Source: RUG754 sp964345365
GTDB lineage: Bacteria > Bacillota > Clostridia > Peptostreptococcales > Anaerovoracaceae
Direction of reading: 5' to 3'
DNA: 44,207 bases
Assembly: GCA_964345365.1 (NCBI GenBank)
Contig: CAYFQR010000010.1
Coordinates: 1-44,207, forward strand
The notes beneath the pieces are model-generated. The model worked only from the letters and a program-made list of their open reading frames with translations. It made no database searches and had not been told where the DNA came from. Below are positions 31,302 to 40,581 of this stretch, piece by piece; position 1 is the first letter of the stretch, and the number at the start of each line of letters is the position of its first letter. Made by a program: the position numbers and the translations under genes.

Positions 31302-32525
31302 TTATGATTTTGTGCTTGCCTGCTTGGATTCTTCGAGTGCAAGCTCACATTTAATGATTTCATTATTACGTACTACGGTGAAAATCACCTCGTCGCCTAT
31401 TTCGTGATTCTGTATGATTGCAACTAACTGTGCAGAGCTTGTGATTTTCGTATCATCGAGATAGTAAATCAAATCGCCCTTTTCGAGTCCCGCATTCTTT
31501 GCGTTGGTGCCGGTTACATCGGAGATATAAACACCCGTGATGGTCACACCGTATTTCATCGCTGTAGAAGCGTCGGTTAAATCGATTATGGTTATACCTG
31601 CGGCAGGTCTTCCCGCCACATAGCCGTTTTCTATAAGAGACTTGGATACGGTTGCAACCTTATCGCAAGGGATTGCGAAGCCTAAACCCTCGACATCGGA
31701 GCCTGCCGATTTAGCGACTGTTATTCCGACGAGATTGCCGTATTGGTCAAACAGACCGCCACCGGAGTTTCCCGGATTGATAGAGGCCGAAGTCTGAATG
31801 AGGCTCATCTGCTTACCCTCGATAGTGATTTCTCTTTCGAGAGCACTGACGATTCCCTCGGTTGCAGTTCCTGAAAGGCTGCCGAGAGGGTTACCTATAG
31901 CTACCACTACGTCACCGACATTGACTTTTGACATGTCGCCCAAGGAAACGGTCTTCAGACCTGTAGCGTCGATTTTTATTACGGCGATGTCCGCCGCATT
32001 GTCCGCAGCAACGAGAGTTGCTTCATATTCCGTTCCGTCATAGAGAGTAACCTTCATTGAAGAGGCTCCGCTTATGACGTGGCTGTTGGTTATAATGTAC
32101 CCGTCTTCGGAATAAATGACACCCGAGCCTGCACCCTTCGTAACGTATTGACCGAGCCATATATCCGTCGCGACGGATTCCGTGGAGATTGAAACGACGG
32201 CATTTTCATTTTGTGCAATTATTTCCTGGATGGAAAGCACGCTGCCGGTGGAATCACTCAGATTATAGTTGGTGGTCTTGATTGACCTGTCTATAGTGGT
32301 ACCTCCAAATGTCGACATGGCGAGTGCATAAGCACCTGCGCCAATTGCGGCGGAGAACACCATACATATTATGAGTGCGACCGTCATCATCTTAGTGGTC
32401 ACATATTTCGGCTCCTTCTTAGGAGTTTCATCAGTTACGAAAGTTATATTTTCATCCTGCTTTGTAAACTTATCATTATAGCAGGCGTATTCATCATCAG
32501 TATAAAACTTTTCCCAATCATCCAT
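31302..32525 (-). CDS. HtrA/DegP-like serine protease, membrane-anchored
   Basis: The 407-residue envelope protease has an N-terminal cytosolic stretch (1-46), one membrane span (about 47-70), a trypsin-like domain with the triad H149 (ITNSHV), D179 (AADIAVI) and S254 (NPGNSGGGLF), and one C-terminal PDZ domain (about 315-395, GVYISDVTGTNAKNAGLEKGDLIYYLDD). This is the typical layout of Gram-positive HtrA. RBS AAGGAGA precedes ATG 32525. It is divergent from ddl. Confidence 0.93.
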   Translation of the reverse strand: MDDWEKFYTDDEYACYNDKFTKQDENITFVTDETPKKEPKYVTTKMMTVALIICMVFSAAIGAGAYALAMSTFGGTTIDRSIKTTNYNLSDSTGSVLSIQEIIAQNENAVVSISTESVATDIWLGQYVTKGAGSGVIYSEDGYIITNSHVISGASSMKVTLYDGTEYEATLVAADNAADIAVIKIDATGLKTVSLGDMSKVNVGDVVVAIGNPLGSLSGTATEGIVSALEREITIEGKQMSLIQTSASINPGNSGGGLFDQYGNLVGITVAKSAGSDVEGLGFAIPCDKVATVSKSLIENGYVAGRPAAGITIIDLTDASTAMKYGVTITGVYISDVTGTNAKNAGLEKGDLIYYLDDTKITSSAQLVAIIQNHEIGDEVIFTVVRNNEIIKCELALEESKQASTKS

Positions 32526-32684
32526 TAAATATAGTCTCCTTGCGTGAAATAGGCCTCTTGGCCGCTTACGAATAAATTATAGCCTTTATTTGTGATATTT
32601 ATGTGTAAAAAGGGTGTGAAATATGATAAAATGAGATGACGAAGAGCGGATTGGCATGAAAAATCTAATCACAGAGGATAATAA

Positions 32685-33740
32685 ATGATAAAAAAGAGAA
32701 TTGCAATAATATTCGGCGGGAAATCATCCGAACATGAGGTTTCGCTGATGTCGGCGGCGTCGATAATACGCGTAATTGACAAAAACGAATATGAGCCGGT
32801 CTATATCGGTATAACCAAAGAAGGCGAGTGGAGAATACTCAGGGAGATAAACGGAGTTTCCGAGATGCTCGAAGACGGTTCATGGCTCAGATATGCCAAG
32901 GAATTTAATATGAGCGAGCTGAAGGACGTGGCGGATTTCGCCCTACCTATCGTACACGGCCCTTATTGTGAGGACGGTAAGCTTCAGGGATTTTTTGAAA
33001 CAATCGACATTCCTTACGGGGGTTGCGGAGTTTTAGCATCGGCTATAGCTATGGATAAGCTGGCAGCTAAGGACATCTTCTCGAAGGTCGGCTTCCCTAT
33101 ATGTAGGTACAGAGCCGTGTTCAGACACAAATATCTTAAAGACCGCAATAAAGTGGAAGCGGATATCAATGAGAGCATAGGATATCCGTGTTTCGTCAAG
33201 CCGGCGAATATGGGTTCATCCGTGGGCATTTCCAAGGTATATAACAGAAGCGAGCTTTTTGCGGCATGTGAAAAAGCGATGAGATACGACAAGAGACTTA
33301 TAGTCGAAGAGGCTGTAAATGCTCGCGAAATTGAAACCGCAATACTGGGGAACGAGAATCCGGAGGCATCGACAATCGGAGAAATCCTTCCCGCCGCGGA
33401 GTTTTATACGTACAATGATAAATATATAGACGGCGTATCGAAACTGATGATACCGGCTGAGCTCCCTCCGGAAACATGCGAAAAAATCAAAGAAATCGCC
33501 ATTGGCGCCTATAAAGCGATAGATGGGGAGGGCTTTGCAAGGGTTGATTTTTTCGTTGAGAAAGAAACAGGAAAGATATATCTTAATGAAATAAACACGA
33601 TACCGGGCTTCACCAAAATCAGCATGTTTCCTATGCTCTGGGAAGCTGCGGGGCTTAGCTATGCTGAAATAATCGAAAGGATAATAGAACTTGGCTATGA
33701 AAGACATAACGATAAGAATTACGGGCAAACAGTGTTTTGA
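32685..33740 (+). CDS. ddl: D-alanine--D-alanine ligase
   Basis: Ddl joins two D-Ala molecules for peptidoglycan precursors. The 351-residue ATP-grasp enzyme has the N-terminal IIFGGKSSEHEVSLMSA (about 8-24), the substrate-loop region (HGPYCEDGKLQGFFET), PCFVKPANMGSSVGISK (about 168-184), and the metal-binding GFARVDFF and LNEINTIPGF. Tyr and Lys/Glu positions typical of D-Ala-D-Ala (not D-Lac) ligases cannot be settled by eye. The stop lies 44 nt inside the next gene, so the two are coupled. A TGATAAAAT extended -10 lies at 32624-32632. Confidence 0.95.
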   Translation: MIKKRIAIIFGGKSSEHEVSLMSAASIIRVIDKNEYEPVYIGITKEGEWRILREINGVSEMLEDGSWLRYAKEFNMSELKDVADFALPIVHGPYCEDGKLQGFFETIDIPYGGCGVLASAIAMDKLAAKDIFSKVGFPICRYRAVFRHKYLKDRNKVEADINESIGYPCFVKPANMGSSVGISKVYNRSELFAACEKAMRYDKRLIVEEAVNAREIETAILGNENPEASTIGEILPAAEFYTYNDKYIDGVSKLMIPAELPPETCEKIKEIAIGAYKAIDGEGFARVDFFVEKETGKIYLNEINTIPGFTKISMFPMLWEAAGLSYAEIIERIIELGYERHNDKNYGQTVF

Positions 33741-34122
33741 CGGCAAGGAAGAAGACCAGATGGAGTTCGTAACCGACGGTAAGCTATACGATAGAAACGG
33801 ATACACTTACGTCGTATATGATGAAACCGAGGTTTCGGGGCTTACCGGAAGCAAGACGACCTTAAGAGTAAAGGGCGAAACCGTCAAAATGAAGAGAAGC
33901 GGCGAGGACGGCTACGGCACCGAGCTCTATTTCGAGCCGGGCAAACGCTTTTCGTCATCCTATGATACTCCGTTCGGGGTGCTCGGACTTGAGGTGCTCA
34001 CAAAGAGCGTCATAAACAATTTAGATGCAGAATTAATCAAGGGTCGCATAGACATTGAGTATGATGTGTCGCTCGGCGGCATTGCCGAAGGGAAAAACAA
34101 ACTCACTATAGACTTCATGTAA
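33697..34122 (+). CDS. DUF1934 family protein
   Basis: The 141-residue protein matches the DUF1934 (YwiB-like) beta-barrel family: MKDITIRITGKQCFDG-x-EDQMEFVTDGKLYDRNGYTYVVYDETEVSG and the late block YDTPFGVLGLEVLTKSVINNLD. The function of the family is unknown; members are small calycin-like barrels near cell-wall or tRNA-synthetase genes in Firmicutes. ATG 33697 lies within the end of ddl; TTG 33691 is also possible. The overlap implies coupled translation with ddl. Confidence 0.8.
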   Translation: MKDITIRITGKQCFDGKEEDQMEFVTDGKLYDRNGYTYVVYDETEVSGLTGSKTTLRVKGETVKMKRSGEDGYGTELYFEPGKRFSSSYDTPFGVLGLEVLTKSVINNLDAELIKGRIDIEYDVSLGGIAEGKNKLTIDFM

Positions 34123-34228
34123 CATATGTATTTCAAAAGATATTGCCGGGAAACATATCGGATGAGATACTTAAGGTAGGGTAAATAAACGCTGACATTA
34201 TATAATACGAGGAGAGGTAAATATAAAA

Positions 34229-35740
34229 ATGCGAAAATTCGGCTTTGATTCGGAAAAATACATCGAAGAACAGTCAAAATACATAATTGACAGAATCAAT
34301 CACAAAGACAGCGAAAGGCTGTATTTGGAATTCGGAGGTAAGCTTGTCCACGACATGCATGCCATGAGGGTGCTGCCGGGTTTTGACGAAAACGCGAAGA
34401 TTAAGCTCCTCGAAAAAATGAAGGAACAGGTCGAGATTATTATTTGTGTATATTCGGGAGATATCATAAATTCCAAGACAAGACAGGACTTCGGGATAAC
34501 TTACGACTTGGAAGTTCTCAGGTTGATTGACATATACAGAAAGTATGACCTTAAGATAAACTCGGTTGTTGTCACAAGATATGAAAGCTCGCCGGGGGTA
34601 GATATGTTCATAAGCAAACTCGAAAGAAGGGATATCAAGACCTATAAGCACCTCTATACGAAGGGCTATCCGACAGACGTGGAAGTGATAGTTTCCGAAG
34701 AAGGTTACGGAGCCAATCCGTACATAGAGGTCACTAAGCCGCTTGTAATCGTGACCGGGCCGGGCGGCGGCTCCGGTAAGCTCGCGACCTGCCTGTCGCA
34801 GCTCTATCACGAGTACAAGAGGGGCAAAAAAGTCAGCTACGCGAAGTTCGAAACATTCCCTGTGTGGAATCTGCCTCTCAAACATCCGGTAAACATCGCG
34901 TATGAAGCGGCTACGACTGACTTAAAAGACGTGAATATGATAGACAACTTCCATTTGGAAGCTTATGGGATTACGGCTGTGAACTATAACCGTGATATCG
35001 AAGTGTTCCCTGTCATCAAGAGAATTATCGACACCATTACCGGAGAAACCGAGTATCAGAGCCCGACAGACATGGGGGTAAACAGGGTAGGCTTCTGCAT
35101 TACCGATGACAACGTCATAAGAGAAGCGGCTGTCCAGGAGATAATTCGCAGATTTTTAATTGCAAAAGTTGATTACAAAAAAGGCAGGATAGACGAAGCG
35201 GCATTGCAGCGCTCGGAGCTTCTCATGAAAGACGTCGGAGCTTCCGAAGAGGATAGAAGCGTTGTTGTGCCTGCGAGAGAATATGCCGAAATGAAGAGAA
35301 ACTGTGACAAAAAATTCCTCAACGTCGTAATAATGGCATTGGAGCTTCCTGACGGCACCATCGTCACGGGAAGGTCATCACGAAGAATGGTGGCGGCGGG
35401 CGCATGCATATTAAATGCCGTCAAAAAACTCGCCGGACTTCCTGACCCTATGTATGTGATTTCACCGGACGTGTTCAGAAACATGCAGGAACTGAAGATA
35501 AATATCCTGCATCACGACAGGAGCTCGCTAAATGTAGACGATATACTCACCGCACTTTCAATTTCAGCCGACATGAACGAAAACGCCCGCAAAACCGTAG
35601 GCATGCTCAGAATATTAGACGGATGCAAGGCACACTGCACGGCGATACTTTCCGAGCATGACGAGCAGACGCTGCGCTCGATGGGAATAGATGTAACCTG
35701 CGACCCCGAGTACTTGACGACGAACCTCTACTTCGGGTAA
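34229..35740 (+). CDS. DUF1846 family protein with P-loop-like motif
   Basis: The 503-residue protein matches DUF1846 (opening GFDSEKYIEEQSKYIIDRIN). It contains a glycine-rich phosphate-binding loop, VTGPGGGSGKLATCLSQLYHEY (about 174-195), and conserved acidic motifs in the middle (TDLKDVNMIDNFHLEAY). Members are near 495-505 residues; some have crystal structures but no assigned reaction. It is cytosolic. RBS GAGAGG lies about 9 nt before the ATG. It is probably independent of the ddl pair and is followed by a terminator. Confidence 0.85.
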   Translation: MRKFGFDSEKYIEEQSKYIIDRINHKDSERLYLEFGGKLVHDMHAMRVLPGFDENAKIKLLEKMKEQVEIIICVYSGDIINSKTRQDFGITYDLEVLRLIDIYRKYDLKINSVVVTRYESSPGVDMFISKLERRDIKTYKHLYTKGYPTDVEVIVSEEGYGANPYIEVTKPLVIVTGPGGGSGKLATCLSQLYHEYKRGKKVSYAKFETFPVWNLPLKHPVNIAYEAATTDLKDVNMIDNFHLEAYGITAVNYNRDIEVFPVIKRIIDTITGETEYQSPTDMGVNRVGFCITDDNVIREAAVQEIIRRFLIAKVDYKKGRIDEAALQRSELLMKDVGASEEDRSVVVPAREYAEMKRNCDKKFLNVVIMALELPDGTIVTGRSSRRMVAAGACILNAVKKLAGLPDPMYVISPDVFRNMQELKINILHHDRSSLNVDDILTALSISADMNENARKTVGMLRILDGCKAHCTAILSEHDEQTLRSMGIDVTCDPEYLTTNLYFG

Positions 35741-35876
35741 GAAGCCGTTTACTCGTTAAATTGACATGCGACTAAAAAATATAACTCTAAAGAAGCTCTG
35801 CATGTGAAAACTTTTTACAAATCCGCGTTACATTCTGCATGAACGTTTAACCGCCGTAGTATGAAAAAAAATACAT

Positions 35877-35910
35877 AATGAAATCTCTAAAAAGGGGTTT
35901 CATTTTGCTT
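35877..35910 (+). terminator. Terminator after the DUF1846 gene
   Basis: AATGAAATCTC (35877-35887) and GGGGTTTCATT (35894-35904) form an 11-bp stem with two G-U pairs and a 6-nt loop, followed by TTGCTT. Confidence 0.6.
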
Positions 35911-35916
35911 AATCTA

Positions 35917-35925
35917 TGTTATAAT
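35917..35925 (+). promoter_or_regulatory. Extended -10 promoter of hbd
   Basis: TGTTATAAT matches an extended -10, about 80 nt before the hbd ATG; the -35 is poor (TTTCAT, 16-nt spacing). Confidence 0.5.
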
Positions 35926-36001
35926 AAAATTAAATAAAAGTTAATTTTTTAACAAAAGATATTTTCGCAAATAAACATTACTTTAAGGAGGCATTTCTAA
36001 C

Positions 36002-36850
36002 ATGAAAAAAATTGGCGTATTAGGAACAGGTACAATGGGAGCAGGCATCATCCAGGTTTGCGCACAGAAGGGATACGAAGTAGTTATGAGAGCAAGACGT
36101 GAATCTTCCATAGAGAAGGGGCTTGCTACAGTTAAAAAGAACCTTGACAGATTGGTTGCTAAAGAAAAGATTACTCAGGCTGAAGCTGACGAAATATTCG
36201 GCAGAGTACACGGTTCCACGGATATAAACATCATCGCTGACGCAGACCTCGTTATCGAAGCTGCTACAGAGGATATGGAAGCCAAGAAGGCATTATTTGC
36301 AGAACTTAACACTATCTGCAAGCCTGAAACAATCATCGCTACCAACACCTCTTCACTTTCCATCACAGAGATTGCGGTTGCATCCGGCAGACCTGACAAG
36401 GTTATCGGAATGCACTTCTTCAACCCTGTCCCGGTTATGAAATTAGTTGAGATTATCTGCGGACTTACAACTTCCGAAGATACTAAAGCTACCATCTTGG
36501 AGCTCACGGAGATTTTAGGCAAGACTGCTGTTGAAGTAGCAGAAGCTCCGGGATTCGTAGTAAACAGAATCTTAATCCCTATGATTAACGAAGGTATCGG
36601 CATCTACGCTGACGGCGTTTCTTCCGTGGAAGGAATCGATACTGCTATGAAGCTCGGCGCTAATCACCCGATGGGCCCTCTGGAATTGGGAGACCTCATC
36701 GGACTTGACGTTTGCCTTGCTATCATGGATGTACTTTACACCGAGTTCGGCGACAGCAAATACAGAGCAAACCCTCTCCTTCGTAAGATGGTGAGAGCGG
36801 GCAAGCTCGGCCGCAAGACAGGTGAAGGATTCTACGACTATAAGAAATAA
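36002..36850 (+). CDS. hbd: 3-hydroxybutyryl-CoA dehydrogenase
   Basis: The 282-residue enzyme reduces acetoacetyl-CoA to 3-hydroxybutyryl-CoA in butyrate formation. Motifs: the N-terminal NAD-binding IGVLGTGTMGAGIIQVCAQKGYEV, the catalytic-region ATNTSSLSITEIA and GMHFFNPVPVMKLVEII, then PGFVVNRILIPMINE and GANHPMGPLELGDLIGLD. The catalytic His is in the GMHFFNP block. RBS AAGGAGG lies 9 nt upstream. The gene stands alone here; thl, crt, bcd and etfAB of the same pathway are not in the window. The codon choice looks less AT-rich and more uniform than its neighbours, consistent with strong expression. Confidence 0.96.
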   Translation: MKKIGVLGTGTMGAGIIQVCAQKGYEVVMRARRESSIEKGLATVKKNLDRLVAKEKITQAEADEIFGRVHGSTDINIIADADLVIEAATEDMEAKKALFAELNTICKPETIIATNTSSLSITEIAVASGRPDKVIGMHFFNPVPVMKLVEIICGLTTSEDTKATILELTEILGKTAVEVAEAPGFVVNRILIPMINEGIGIYADGVSSVEGIDTAMKLGANHPMGPLELGDLIGLDVCLAIMDVLYTEFGDSKYRANPLLRKMVRAGKLGRKTGEGFYDYKK

Positions 36851-36896
36851 AATCAGACTTACCTTCTTTCTGATTTAATAAACACACTTTACACAG

Positions 36897-36924
36897 CAAA
36901 CGGGAACCGTACGGTTCCCGTTTG
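36897..36924 (+). terminator. Strong hairpin after hbd
   Basis: CAAACGGGAACCGT and ACGGTTCCCGTTTG make a perfect palindrome of 28 bp with no spacer other than the central GTAC. The T tract is short (TGTGTTAGG), so it may act as a processing-stable 3' end or a Rho-independent terminator of modest strength. A second hairpin, GGAGCG / CGCTCC, lies at 37001-37020 before the toxin-antitoxin promoter. Confidence 0.75.
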
Positions 36925-37029
36925 TGTTAGGAAAACAGTTTATCTTTTTTTAGTTCATTAAAGTAATTAGAAAAAAGCCGAATAAACGCTTAGAGATTAC
37001 GGAGCGACATAACACGCTCCCTATTTAAT

Positions 37030-37068
37030 TGTACTTGACTTATAAAAAGATGTACGCTATTATGTACA
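37030..37068 (+). promoter_or_regulatory. yefM-yoeB promoter with TGTAC operator motifs
   Basis: TTGACT (37035-37040), a 17-nt spacer and TATTAT (37058-37063) form the promoter. TGTACT (37030-37035), TGTACG (37051-37056) and TGTACA (37063-37068) lie before the -35, in the spacer and right after the -10. E. coli YefM binds palindromes with core TGTACA, so these are likely operator sites for autoregulation. Confidence 0.75.
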
Positions 37069-37086
37069 TAAAAGGAGGCGATAAAT

Positions 37087-37335
37087 ATGTTTAATATTAA
37101 TATTACTAATTTCAGAAAAAATATATTCGGGGTACTTGAACAAACGATAAAGTACAATGAGCCGGTCAATATAACAACAAAAGACGGAAATGCGGTATTG
37201 CTAAGCGAAGAGGATTATAATGGGCTGATAGAGACTCTTTATCTATCCTCAAATCCAACCGTAAAAAATCAAATTATGGACGGATTGAATACGCCGCTTG
37301 ATGACTGCCTCAAAGAAAATGAGGTTAAATGGTGA
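37087..37335 (+). CDS. yefM: YefM/Phd-type antitoxin
   Basis: The 82-residue protein has the Phd/YefM layout: an N-terminal dimerising DNA-binding half (ITNFRKNIFGVLEQTIKYNEPVNITTKDGNAVLLSEEDYNGLIETLYL) and a short flexible acidic C-terminal tail that would wrap the toxin. RBS AGGAGG is strong. It overlaps the toxin start by 7 nt. The pair has its own promoter with TGTAC operator motifs. Confidence 0.88.
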   Translation: MFNINITNFRKNIFGVLEQTIKYNEPVNITTKDGNAVLLSEEDYNGLIETLYLSSNPTVKNQIMDGLNTPLDDCLKENEVKW

Positions 37336-37598
37336 GTTACGAAATATTTTATACAAAAAAAGCAGCCGATGATATCCCGAAATTAAAGGCTGCTAAGCTT
37401 GATGTTAAAGCTAAAGCATTAATAGGGCTTTTATGTGAGAATCCGTTTCAATCGCCACCACCGTTCGAAAAATTACAGGGTGATTTACAAGGAGCATATT
37501 CGAGAAGAATTAACATTAAGCATAGACTGGTATATCAGATACTTGAAGAAGAAAAAGCCGTTAAGATTATCAGCATGTGGACGCACTATGATTTTTAG
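37329..37598 (+). CDS. yoeB: YoeB-type mRNA interferase toxin
   Basis: The 89-residue RelE-fold toxin matches YoeB: KKAADDIPKLKAAKL, FEKLQGDLQGAYSRRINIKHRLVYQI and the final MWTHYDF. The Glu of FEKL, the Arg pair SRRIN and KHR, and the C-terminal His and Tyr correspond to the YoeB catalytic set. It would cleave mRNA at the ribosome unless bound by YefM. The pair is a stand-alone module between hbd and rho, perhaps acquired horizontally. Confidence 0.9.
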   Translation: MVSYEIFYTKKAADDIPKLKAAKLDVKAKALIGLLCENPFQSPPPFEKLQGDLQGAYSRRINIKHRLVYQILEEEKAVKIISMWTHYDF

Positions 37599-37761
37599 TT
37601 GAAATCGAACAAAAGATATAGTAAAATTATCAATGTATAAGTCTAAAGTTCTTATTTTGTCCGAATCGATATCCGATATTCCCCGGGCGAAATGCCCATC
37701 TCGAAATCCCATATTCATTCGTATAAAATTCAATATCTAAATTTAAGAAAGGTAATTTATA

Positions 37762-39501
37762 ATGCCAACAAAAAATAACGACACTTCAAATAATGAAGAT
37801 AAAATAACTAAAGAGACACCGGTTAAAGATGAACAAAAGAAACCTGTAAGAAAAAGACCGGTAAACAATTCCAAAAAATCAATAGAGCTTCTAAAGGATG
37901 ACCTCCCGCTTAGTGATTCGCCTGAAAAAAAGAGGGGTGGAGCCACAAGAAAAACCAAGCAGGCAGAGGAAGAGACACTTATAGGGACTCCGATAAATGA
38001 CAAAGTTAAAGGCAATTTCCTTGATGTCAAGGAAGACCCTCTCGCAGATGTTAAAGCTAAATTGTCCGGAGAAACGCTTACACTCGGTGAAGAAAACGGA
38101 ACGGAAATGCAAGGAAATGCAATACCTGTAGGCGTAGATTTAAGTGAACCGCCAAAACCCTCATCAAGTGAAAAACAAGCCGGAAGCAAAACTCCGGATG
38201 ATGACTTAATGATGAGGATATTGTACAAAAATGGGGTTGACCCTGAAGAGAGCGAAGAAAAAGAAAAGAAACCCGCACCTAAAAGAGTTCGCGCGAAGAC
38301 AGCTGCCAAGCAGGAACCTGCCGCACCGGCAGATGATGCGACGAGCGAAGTAAATGAAAACACACAGACAAACGAAAAAGACCGCCCGATTGTAGAGGGA
38401 ATACTCGATATTCAGGAAGAAAACAGCTTCGGTTTTTTGCGTTTCGATAATTTCCTGACATCCGAAAAAGACATATATGTATCGCCTACTCAGATAAGGA
38501 GATTTAACCTTAAGACAGGTGATAAGATTAATTGTGTGACAAGGCACCCGCATGAGGGAGAACGGTTCGGGGCGCTTCTCTATGTGAATACCGTGAACGG
38601 CGAAGAGCCGGGAGCTGCGATTAAAAGACCTAATTTTGACAGCTTGACACCGATATTCCCGAATGAGAGAATCAAACTTGAAACCACAACCAGAGAATTA
38701 TCCACGAGGCTGATTGACCTTATAGCACCTATCGGAAAAGGGCAGAGAGGACTCATAGTCGCACCGCCGAAGGCAGGCAAGACAGTGCTTCTAAAGAAAG
38801 TCGCCAATGCCATAGAGACGAACTATCCGGATGTGGAGTTAATAGTGCTTTTGGTCGATGAAAGACCGGAGGAAGTTACCGACATGAAGAGGAGCCTAAA
38901 GGACGGTGAAGTTATTTACTCGACCTTTGACGAACTTCCGGAGCATCACGTTCAAGTTGCCGAAATGGTTCTCGAACGCGCGAGGAGGCTCGTCGAACAC
39001 AAAAAAGACGTAGTGATACTTTTGGACAGCATCACGAGGCTCGCAAGGGCATATAATATGGTTGTTCCGAGTTCGGGAAGGACACTCTCGGGCGGTCTTG
39101 ACCCGGGAGCACTCCATAAACCCAAAAAATTCTTCGGTGCAGCGAGAAATATGGAAGAAGGCGGCTCTATAACAATTTTAGCTACCGCTCTGATTGAAAC
39201 AGGCTCGAGAATGGATGACGTAATATTCGAGGAGTTCAAGGGCACGGGCAATATGGAGCTTCATTTAGACAGGAAGCTTTCCGAGCTTAGAATCTTCCCT
39301 GCAATCAATCTGAATAAATCAGGCACGAGGCGTGAAGACCTGCTTATGAGCACTGAAGAGCTTGCGGCAATATGGACTATGAGAAAAGCCCTTTCCTCTA
39401 AGCCGGAGCAGCAGGTTACAGAGGACATAATAGACAATCTTGCTCTTACCAAGAGCAACCGTGATTTCATAGAAATAATCAGAAAGGTAATGATGGACTA
39501 A
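37762..39501 (+). CDS. rho: Transcription termination factor Rho with long disordered N-terminal extension
   Basis: The hexameric RNA helicase terminates transcription. Residues 208-579 are standard: the cold-shock-like RNA-binding domain (GILDIQEENSFGFLRF), Walker A APPKAGKT (334-341), LIVLLVDERPEEV, the Q-loop region and SITILATALIETGSRMDDVIFEEFKGTGNMELHLDR. The first ~207 residues are charged, low complexity and probably disordered; I do not see the usual Rho_N helical domain. Insertions or extensions near the N-terminus occur in Rho of Actinobacteria and some Clostridia. RBS AAAGG lies 10 nt before ATG 37762. The next gene starts immediately after the stop. Confidence 0.95.
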   Translation: MPTKNNDTSNNEDKITKETPVKDEQKKPVRKRPVNNSKKSIELLKDDLPLSDSPEKKRGGATRKTKQAEEETLIGTPINDKVKGNFLDVKEDPLADVKAKLSGETLTLGEENGTEMQGNAIPVGVDLSEPPKPSSSEKQAGSKTPDDDLMMRILYKNGVDPEESEEKEKKPAPKRVRAKTAAKQEPAAPADDATSEVNENTQTNEKDRPIVEGILDIQEENSFGFLRFDNFLTSEKDIYVSPTQIRRFNLKTGDKINCVTRHPHEGERFGALLYVNTVNGEEPGAAIKRPNFDSLTPIFPNERIKLETTTRELSTRLIDLIAPIGKGQRGLIVAPPKAGKTVLLKKVANAIETNYPDVELIVLLVDERPEEVTDMKRSLKDGEVIYSTFDELPEHHVQVAEMVLERARRLVEHKKDVVILLDSITRLARAYNMVVPSSGRTLSGGLDPGALHKPKKFFGAARNMEEGGSITILATALIETGSRMDDVIFEEFKGTGNMELHLDRKLSELRIFPAINLNKSGTRREDLLMSTEELAAIWTMRKALSSKPEQQVTEDIIDNLALTKSNRDFIEIIRKVMMD

Positions 39502-40569
39502 ATGGATTTGAAAAAGATTTTTCTTAAGGACGCATGCCCGACCGCGATAGGCGGACAGGCTATAATGGAAGGACTGATGATGAGGGGGCCTCACAGGACA
39601 TCGATTGCAATGCGCCTTCCGAACGGCAAGATACATATGAAGACCCAGCCGACGCCTAAATTGACGAAGCTCGGTAAGATTCCGTTCATAAGGGGCATTA
39701 TAAACTTCATAGATGCTCTTGTCTACGGGACGCAGGTCTTGATGTATTCGGCGGATATACTCGAAAAAAACAATCCCGAAGAATACCAAAAAGACAAGTT
39801 TGACGAATGGGTAGAGAAAAAAATCGGAAAAGAAAAAGCCTGGAGCATTTTGCTTTTTCTTTCGGTAGCGGTCGCTCTTGTCATGTCGGTGGGTATATTC
39901 ATGCTTCTTCCGACGGCAATCGTGGGATTCGCCGGAAAGTACATCGAAAGTGTTTTGCTGCTCAATATAATTGAGGGGCTTGTCAGGATGGCGATATTCA
40001 TCGGATATATTTGGCTGATAGCGAAGATGGGCGATATCAAAACCGTATTTCAATATCACGGGGCGGAGCACAAGACGATACACTGCTTCGAAAACGGACT
40101 CGAACTCACACCGGAAAACGCCCAGTCATTCTATACGCTTCACCCGAGATGCGGGACATCGTTTCTTATGTTCGTAATGATAGTGGCGATAATTGTCCAT
40201 GTCTTCATGGGTTGGCCGAGCGTTTGGCTGAGGATAACCACGAGACTGCTCGCGCTGCCGCTCATCGCGGGCATTTCATACGAGCTTTTGAAATGGGCAG
40301 GCGCATCAAACAATATAGTCGTAGAGTTGCTGAGCATGCCGGGCATATATCTCCAGAAGCTCACCACTAAGACGCCTGACGAAAAACAGCTTGAAGTCGC
40401 AATCGCAGCGATGAAAGCCGTAATCCCGAACGAAAACGAGGACGAAGTTCCGTTTTTTGAGGGAATATGCGACCTTGACGGCAAACCGGTAGAAGGCGAA
40501 GTTGAATACTACGACCCGAAACTTAACCCAAAGGGACCGCCGAAGGATGAACAGAAAAACCAACGATAA
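39502..40569 (+). CDS. DUF1385 family membrane protein (YqhQ-like)
   Basis: The 355-residue protein opens with the family signature CPTAIGGQAIMEGLMMRGPHRTSIAMRLPNG, then carries several hydrophobic helices (about 118-140, 148-175, 214-240) and the central GAEHKTIHCFENGLELTPENAQSFYTLHPRCGTSF motif. Its function is unknown, but the order rho - (rpmE) - DUF1385 - prmC is conserved in Clostridia; rpmE is absent here. Its ATG directly follows the rho stop. Confidence 0.88.
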   Translation: MDLKKIFLKDACPTAIGGQAIMEGLMMRGPHRTSIAMRLPNGKIHMKTQPTPKLTKLGKIPFIRGIINFIDALVYGTQVLMYSADILEKNNPEEYQKDKFDEWVEKKIGKEKAWSILLFLSVAVALVMSVGIFMLLPTAIVGFAGKYIESVLLLNIIEGLVRMAIFIGYIWLIAKMGDIKTVFQYHGAEHKTIHCFENGLELTPENAQSFYTLHPRCGTSFLMFVMIVAIIVHVFMGWPSVWLRITTRLLALPLIAGISYELLKWAGASNNIVVELLSMPGIYLQKLTTKTPDEKQLEVAIAAMKAVIPNENEDEVPFFEGICDLDGKPVEGEVEYYDPKLNPKGPPKDEQKNQR

Positions 40570-40581
40570 ACGGATGATAAA

